Source: Aurantiochytrium sp. KH105 (taxonomy: Eukaryota; Sar; Bigyra; Thraustochytrida; Thraustochytriidae). From it: 64,000 nucleotides of DNA. Every line of letters begins with the position of its first letter. Positions within the stretch are counted from its first letter, which is position 1. Positions 59,399 to 64,000 of this stretch are shown in pieces. Both the position numbers and the translations under genes were made by a program. The notes under the pieces were generated by a model. The model did not search any database. It saw only the letters and a list, made by a program, of their open reading frames with translations, and was not told the origin of the DNA. The stretch lies in assembly GCA_003116975.1 (NCBI GenBank), contig BGKB01000274.1, forward strand, positions 1 to 64,000. The letters run 5' to 3'.

Positions 59399-60568
59399 AT
59401 GCGGCGCGTGCACGAGATGGCTTGGCGGCTGGGCTCGCGAAGGACCACGAGCTTGGCAGGCTCGACGCGCTCGGCGGCGGCTGCGACGACGACGGCGACG
59501 GCGCAGATGAGGCCCGCGCAAAGATGCCGCGGATTTGGACTGGCGGCGACGCGAGGACCGAGATTCGCCGTGCAGAGTGGTAGTAGTTGTACGACGTCTG
59601 CTACCCGGATGCTCAGCACCGAAAGCACTGTGGGCAAGGAGCCGCAGGAAGGCTTGGGTGAAGACTTGTACGGGCTGGCCTCCGTCCAGGGACCGCGGCC
59701 GTCCCACGAGGATGCCCATTTGGTCATGGAAAGCGGCGCGCTTGGCATGGATGCCGTGTCAGCATTCGGCGTCTTTGACGGTTTTGGCGGAAGCGAGATC
59801 TCGACCATGCTGAGCAAGACGGTCCTCGACGAGGTCCAAGAAGCCATGAAGGAATACAAGGTGAATACCGAGGACCCGAGCGGCCGGCACAATGCCGAAC
59901 TCATTGCCCTGAGTATGCGCGACGGCTTTCTCAAGCTGGATGAGAAGATGGTGGAGCTCGAGGCGGAGTCCGGATCCACGCTCGTCATGATGCTCATGAC
60001 CCCGACGCACCTTGTCATTGCGAATGTCGGCGATTCTCGCTTTATGCTTTCGTCCAAGAACGGCACGTCGATGTTCACCACCAAAGATCACAAACCGACC
60101 GACGAGAAAGAGTTCGCGCGCATCGTGAATACGGCAGGTGGCTTTGTCGAGTACGGCCGTGTCAACGGGCGTTTGGCGGTCGCGCGCGCCTTTGGGGCAA
60201 GTTACTTTAAAAAGGACCCCTCAAGGGGACCTCTTGAGCAGGCGGTTACTCCTGAGCCGGACCTTTTCATATTCGAGCGCAGCGACTTGCATGACTTTGC
60301 CATTCTAGGCACCGATGGTTTGTGGGATGTCTTTTCGCCGCACTCAATCATCGGCCACGTAATGCCATTTATCAAACCCGAGCCTACGCGCGCAGCTCCG
60401 GACGCTAAAGACGATAGCGAAGCATTTTGGGCCTGGTTCGCGGCGAACCCGACTGCGGCGCGGCCTTCGAACTTGCGAAATCTCAACGACGTGAGCATGC
60501 AGCTTTGTGTCGACAGTCTCAACCGCGGGTCTTCCGACAACGTCACCGCTCTGATCATCAAATTCTAA
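59399..60568 (+). CDS. Mitochondrial PP2C-type Ser/Thr phosphatase with a variant DGH motif
   Basis: This is a 389-residue protein. The first about 70 residues are Arg/Ala/Thr/Ser-rich without acids until 73, consistent with a mitochondrial targeting peptide. The PP2C fold follows. It has RPSHEDAH (Arg100, Glu104, Asp105), VFDGFGGSE (Asp127-Gly128-Phe129), SGSTLVMMLM...ANVGDSR, LGTDGLWDV (Asp306) and RGSSDNVTALI (Asp380). All metal-binding acids and the phosphate-binding Arg are kept. However, the His that follows Asp-Gly in nearly all PP2C enzymes (His62 in human PPM1A, the proposed general acid) is Phe129. The enzyme may be slow or regulatory. The usual GD-x-K before the last acids reads GASYFKKD. 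It is intronless and ends 457 nt before the convergent sorting-receptor gene. Confidence 0.85.
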   Translation: MRRVHEMAWRLGSRRTTSLAGSTRSAAAATTTATAQMRPAQRCRGFGLAATRGPRFAVQSGSSCTTSATRMLSTESTVGKEPQEGLGEDLYGLASVQGPRPSHEDAHLVMESGALGMDAVSAFGVFDGFGGSEISTMLSKTVLDEVQEAMKEYKVNTEDPSGRHNAELIALSMRDGFLKLDEKMVELEAESGSTLVMMLMTPTHLVIANVGDSRFMLSSKNGTSMFTTKDHKPTDEKEFARIVNTAGGFVEYGRVNGRLAVARAFGASYFKKDPSRGPLEQAVTPEPDLFIFERSDLHDFAILGTDGLWDVFSPHSIIGHVMPFIKPEPTRAAPDAKDDSEAFWAWFAANPTAARPSNLRNLNDVSMQLCVDSLNRGSSDNVTALIIKF

Positions 60569-61024
60569 AGCAGCCTCAGCGGGGGCTGGTCTACGTCCCT
60601 CCATTCTCGAGCAACATTGAGTCCTTTCTTGTCTGTGAACTAGTTTTTAAGCCTGATTTTAGGTTTCTTGCTGTTTCTGCCTGGCTTCATGCCTGCCTAC
60701 CTTTCGTTCTGCGCTCTTTTCAATATTGCAAAAAAAAATTTGACGCCGTGCCAAGTCTCAAAGAGTTCTACTTTCTCTTTCCGTTTCGTTTCGTTTCGTT
60801 TCGTTTGTTGTCGTGTGGTTTGTGCAATGCACGACCAGCAAAGTTGAAAGAAACAAGCTGAACTGAACTGGTGACCTGTAGTATTGCACACGAAACGGAA
60901 AAAGTGAAAGGAAGAGAACGAGAAAAAAAAAATGTCAAACTGATCGATGAAATTGAGAAGTCGCATTATACCATGACACTCTCTGGCCATTCATTCATTC
61001 GCCCGTCCCTTCTTTTGTTTAGGC
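60569..61024. other. Convergent gap between PP2C and sorting-receptor genes
   Basis: This region of two 3' ends holds an A9 run near 60729 and a TTTCG pentamer repeat. No gene or RNA signature was seen. Confidence 0.6.
60783..60807. repeat. (GTTTC)n pentamer repeat
   Basis: This is four exact GTTTC units plus one variant between the convergent PP2C and sorting-receptor genes. Confidence 0.9.
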
Positions 61025-62752
61025 TTAGATGACACCGACGGTGTCGTCCGTGGGGGCACGCGAGAAACCATTCGAGTTGTGGCCACCAGAAAACGAGTTG
61101 AGTTCTTCGAGAGGCATGTACTCAGAAAGGATATCACGAACCTCCTCCTGCATTTGGCGCCGCTGGCGCTTCTGGTAGACAAAGGCAGCGGCGCCGACGG
61201 AGCCTGTCACAAAGATGACAATGAAGAAGATCTTGGCGCCACTCATTCCGGACTTCTCCTCTGCCGTCTTCTTGACCTCCTCGACCGTATCATGCGTGCG
61301 ACTGCGGCACTCGATGGCATCCTTGACGCACTCGTTTGTCTCCACGCAAAAGTACGTGTTGTCGCCACTTTCAGTAGCGCACTTGGCAGTGATGCAATGG
61401 CGGAACGTGTCCGAGTCCACGACGTCGATTGCGCACGCGCAAATCTTGGGGCGGTTGCTGGGGTCAAAGGATTCGCAGAGAAGCCAGGTAATGAAGCGCG
61501 GGGTATGGCTAAAATCCTCCCGCACACCATTCACCGCGAGCTGCGTCGTGAAGATGCTCTCGTCGCGGATGCGCTTGGTGTCCTCCTGAACAAGAGACTC
61601 CCAGTGCGAATCGGTTGTCTGGCAAGACTGGACCTTGCTCTCATCAAAACCTGAAATCGACTTGGCGGCTCGTTTGCTGCATGCCTCCAGGCTGTCCGCA
61701 GAGCCGCTTGCCTCGAGAGAGCATCCGAGAGCTTCAAAGTTAGACATGAAGGACCACCAGATGCTCGAGTCGGCGTGCACGTCCCAGATGCACTTTTGGC
61801 GAATGTTCTCGCGCACCAAGTCGGCACCATTCTGTGCGCGCGATCGCATGTTGACGGGAAGAGAGCAGTATCCCTTGCCAGAGGAGCTGGTGCGGCACAG
61901 ATCCGGGCAAAGGCCGCCATCGCATCCAAAGGACTCGTCCGGAAAGAGGAGGTAGCGAGGTCTGAACTCGTACTTGTCACTGCGGAACTTTTTGAAGGCC
62001 TTGTCCACGATCGCCACGGTCGAGAGCTGTGCGACGAGATTGTCGGCCGTTTGCCACATCTCCCAAGACACCTCGTTCAAGGCAGGCACACTCAGCTCCA
62101 TGTTGACGAGAACCTTGTTGTTGGAAGAGCAGATGCTACCCAACTTGCCGCCAGAGCCACCGTTGGCGGCCTGCTCGAGGCAGTCTTTGATGAGCTGGCC
62201 GTCGTACTTGGGAATGAGAAAGGCAGGAATCGTCACGTCATCGCCACTGTTATCATATGCCATGTAAGGGAGCGCGTCGTCCGCGGGGCCGTCGCAGTTT
62301 TCCGCCCACTGCGAGCCCCAATTGGCCCTGCGCGAGTTCAGGCAGTTGTTGTTGACCACAATGAGGCCATTCGCGCCCTTGCTCTGGGCAATTCGCGCCT
62401 TGGTCGTGAACGTGCAGGTACCCCGATCCACCATGAAGATCCGGCTCACGCTGCGATCGTTCGAGTTCGCCGCGTTGACCTGGTAGTTTTCGTCGCAGCC
62501 ATCCGTGTCTCCGGATGTCACGTACTCGATGTCACCGATGATGTTCTGCTTGCTCGGGGTTCCGAAGAGAGCGTCCCGGTGGAAGATGGAGGCGTCATTG
62601 TTCACCTGGTAAAGCTTTTGCTTGAGTGCGTTGGGCCCGACGAGGTTGAGATTGGTCGACGATGATCCGTCAGCGTCCAGCTCGGCGCGCGCCGAGGGCA
62701 CCAGGAGCGCCACGACGGCCGCCATGGCCAGAGTCAGCCTCATCGTGTACAT
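61025..62752 (-). CDS. Vacuolar sorting receptor-like protein (PA domain, Cys-rich lumenal region, YMPL tail)
   Basis: This is a 575-residue type I membrane protein. The frame extends upstream to 62797 via a non-ATG codon; ATGs at 62752 and 62743 both precede the signal peptide (RLTLAMAAVVALLVPSARA), and the first was taken. The lumenal part begins with a protease-associated (PA) domain (about 45-200; VDRGTCTFTTKARIAQSKGA...GLIVVNN). A Cys-rich central domain follows, containing the plant-VSR-like features ESFGCDGGLCPDLC and KCIWDV. A single transmembrane helix lies near 515-537 (FFIVIFVTGSVGAAAFVYQ). The cytosolic tail has EYMPLEE, with Tyr545. YMPL is the exact AP-adaptor tyrosine signal of plant vacuolar sorting receptors. 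I infer a cargo receptor cycling between Golgi, endosome and vacuole. EGF repeats of plant VSRs are not obvious. Confidence 0.85.
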   Translation of the reverse strand: MYTMRLTLAMAAVVALLVPSARAELDADGSSSTNLNLVGPNALKQKLYQVNNDASIFHRDALFGTPSKQNIIGDIEYVTSGDTDGCDENYQVNAANSNDRSVSRIFMVDRGTCTFTTKARIAQSKGANGLIVVNNNCLNSRRANWGSQWAENCDGPADDALPYMAYDNSGDDVTIPAFLIPKYDGQLIKDCLEQAANGGSGGKLGSICSSNNKVLVNMELSVPALNEVSWEMWQTADNLVAQLSTVAIVDKAFKKFRSDKYEFRPRYLLFPDESFGCDGGLCPDLCRTSSSGKGYCSLPVNMRSRAQNGADLVRENIRQKCIWDVHADSSIWWSFMSNFEALGCSLEASGSADSLEACSKRAAKSISGFDESKVQSCQTTDSHWESLVQEDTKRIRDESIFTTQLAVNGVREDFSHTPRFITWLLCESFDPSNRPKICACAIDVVDSDTFRHCITAKCATESGDNTYFCVETNECVKDAIECRSRTHDTVEEVKKTAEEKSGMSGAKIFFIVIFVTGSVGAAAFVYQKRQRRQMQEEVRDILSEYMPLEELNSFSGGHNSNGFSRAPTDDTVGVI

Positions 62753-63682
62753 GTTGGCCGACTGGTACAAGAGAGTTCCTCGTTTCCACGCAGGCACGCA
62801 CGGCTTCGCCTGCCTGAACTCGATCGATCCGCGGCACCGACCCGCGCTCGAGAGCTCTCAAGCGAGCGAGCGAGCGACCGACCGAGGGACCGACCGCCGC
62901 GCTCCGCCTTCGCTGCGCCTGCGTCTGCGCTCCTCGGGAACGCCGCTCGGCCTCCAGCTGTCCTCGCCAGGACTCCCGAGGTCGTCCAGTTCGAGCGAGC
63001 CTCAACTCAATTCAAATCCAACCGCGCGCCGATCCGCCCGGCCCGCGCCGCTGCCGCTGTGCGCCGCTGTGCGCCGCTGCGCGCCGCGGCCTGCCGCTGC
63101 AGCCCGCGCTCGCCGCGCGTCGCCCCGCGCCCGCTCTCGCGCGCCGTCGCCGTCGGAGTTGCGTCGCGTCGCGTCGGAGTCGTCCCTGCCTCGAAAGCGC
63201 TCTGGATCGAGCGATCGATCGCCGAGAGATTTCGTTTTTTTTTTCTTTTGTTTTTCTTTTCCCCCTTTTGCCCCCTTTCCGCCCCCGCTTTTCCCCCCGT
63301 TCGGCGCACGCCGGCGAATCGGGTTTCCCCGGCGCCGGCCCGCCCCTCCTTGTCGCCCCGGGGCCCGGCCGCCGCTCGGCGCCACTCCGCGGCCCGGTTC
63401 CGCCGGCGGCCGGCCGACCCGTGCAAGGGTCGCGGCGGGGGGGCCGTCGGGGAAACCCGCGGTCGGGGAAATAGCGGGGGGGGGCGGGAAGGGGGGCCGG
63501 GGAAACCGGGCAAGGGCGACGTCTCCGGGCTGGGAGCGAAGACGGCATGGGCGGGGAAGGGCACGGCGAAGACGCGGATATGCGCGCGGAGGAGGATCGC
63601 GCAGACCGCGATCGGGCAGAGGGGCGGGCAGGAGGAGAGGGAGAGAGCGCGCAGGGAAGGAGGGCAGGAGGCGGAGGGCGAG
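62753..63682. other. GC-rich divergent promoter region with G-rich tract
   Basis: This lies between the outward-facing sorting receptor and CHP-like genes. It is very GC-rich from 63030 onward apart from a T-rich island at 63232-63270. It ends in a dense G-tract region. Open frames through it on both strands are compositional. Confidence 0.6.
63437..63520 (+). other. G-tract cluster with G-quadruplex potential
   Basis: More than ten runs of three or more G, several of 4-9 G, occur within 84 nt on the plus strand, about 160-245 nt upstream of the CHP-like ATG. It could form G-quadruplexes in the promoter or 5' leader. Confidence 0.6.
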
Positions 63683-64000
63683 ATGGGCGCCGCAGGGTCC
63701 AAGGAGGACGAGCTCCGGCGCGAGGAGATCGAGGAGCTCGAGGAGCAGACGGGGTTCACGGGGGACCAGGTCCTCGAGCTGTACAAGAGGTTCCGCAAGC
63801 TGGACACGGAGGCGCATGGCACGATCACGCGCAGCGAGCTGCTGCGTATCCCGGAGCTGAGCATGAACCCGATTGTCGAGAGGGTGCTGGCGCGTCTGCA
63901 CTTTTCTGAGACCTCGAGGATCAACTTTACGGACTTTCTCAACATTCTCGCGGTGTTCCGCCCGAAGAGTGACCCCAAAGATCGCCTTCGCGTCCTTTTT
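63683..64000 (+). CDS. CHP1/calcineurin-B-like EF-hand protein, N-terminal part
   Basis: The first 106 codons are in the window; the gene continues past the right edge with no stop. It starts MGAAGSKEDE, a fitting N-myristoylation signal. Then comes EEIEELEEQTGFTGDQVLEL, close to the EEIKKETGFSHSQITRLY segment of calcineurin B homologous proteins. RIPELSMNPIVERVL matches the RIPELAINPL of CHP1. The first EF-hand loop (DTEAHGTITRSE) and the second (around ETSRINFTDF) lack standard calcium ligands, as in CHP1, where only the C-terminal EF hands bind calcium. CHP1 regulates Na+/H+ exchangers and a lipid acyltransferase in animals. Calcineurin B is the alternative; the TGFT and IPELSMNP strings favour CHP. 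Confidence 0.8.
   Translation, partial: MGAAGSKEDELRREEIEELEEQTGFTGDQVLELYKRFRKLDTEAHGTITRSELLRIPELSMNPIVERVLARLHFSETSRINFTDFLNILAVFRPKSDPKDRLRVLF

Noticed and set aside
63002-63978. Long overlapping minus-strand open frames (up to 323 codons) at the right edge
   Set aside because: They are composition-driven frames opposite and upstream of the CHP-like gene; the plus-strand EF-hand protein has clear family similarity.

Overview
This window is nuclear DNA from a microbial eukaryote. I infer a stramenopile, most likely a thraustochytrid (labyrinthulomycete) such as Aurantiochytrium, Schizochytrium or Hondaea. The reasons are GC-rich single-exon genes of great length, GC-rich promoter gaps full of short tandem repeats, a mix of mitochondrial-import, endosomal and vacuolar-sorting proteins, and a fungal-type NRPS-like reductase. 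No rRNA, tRNA, CRISPR array, plasmid or phage gene, or intact transposon was found. Species assignment was not tested against any database.

Layout. 1-4616: three tandem, same-strand paralogues of a 12-TM MFS transporter (the first cut by the window edge). 5876-9745: one four-domain A-T-R1-R2 NRPS-like reductase whose architecture matches fungal glycine betaine reductase (choline synthesis). 10353-10891: a spliced CKS1 cell-cycle gene, the only gene here with introns that I could resolve. 12369-12932: a mitoribosomal mS33-like protein. 13147-19638: RME-8/DNAJC13 with a degenerate J domain. 20477-21898: a phosphotriesterase-fold protein without its metal ligands but with a zinc finger. 22157-23365: a TetX-like FAD monooxygenase. 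23844-25934: an unrecognised protein built on a duplicated domain. 27434-27718: Tim9. 28004-30211: an acidic SQ/TQ-cluster protein with a PIP-like motif. 34034-40159: a secreted DUF1800-DUF1501 fusion. 44810-47566: a four-repeat Myb protein. 49173-51143: histidine ammonia-lyase with a large insertion. 51525-55439: a kinesin with a C-terminal SAP-like motif. 56685-58262: a PrsW-like membrane protease. 59399-60568: a mitochondrial PP2C lacking the usual active-site His. 61025-62752: a PA-domain vacuolar sorting receptor. 63683-64000: the start of a CHP1/calcineurin-B-like EF-hand protein.

The genes do not form one pathway. They are typical eukaryotic neighbours arranged in tandem, divergent and convergent pairs. 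Several belong to endomembrane traffic (RME-8, the sorting receptor), mitochondrial function (Tim9, mS33, PP2C) and cell cycle or DNA transactions (CKS1, kinesin-SAP, SQ/TQ protein, Myb).

The recurring oddity is loss or replacement of catalytic residues in proteins whose reading frames are intact: HPD in the J domain, metal ligands in the PTE fold, the DGH histidine in PP2C, and the substrate-binding Asp in the adenylation domain. Two long gene-poor gaps (30212-34033 and 40160-44809) hold pentamer or octamer repeats and no supported gene. A gap at 26.8-26.94 kb carries two perfect hairpins flanking an Sm-like site, a possible small RNA gene.
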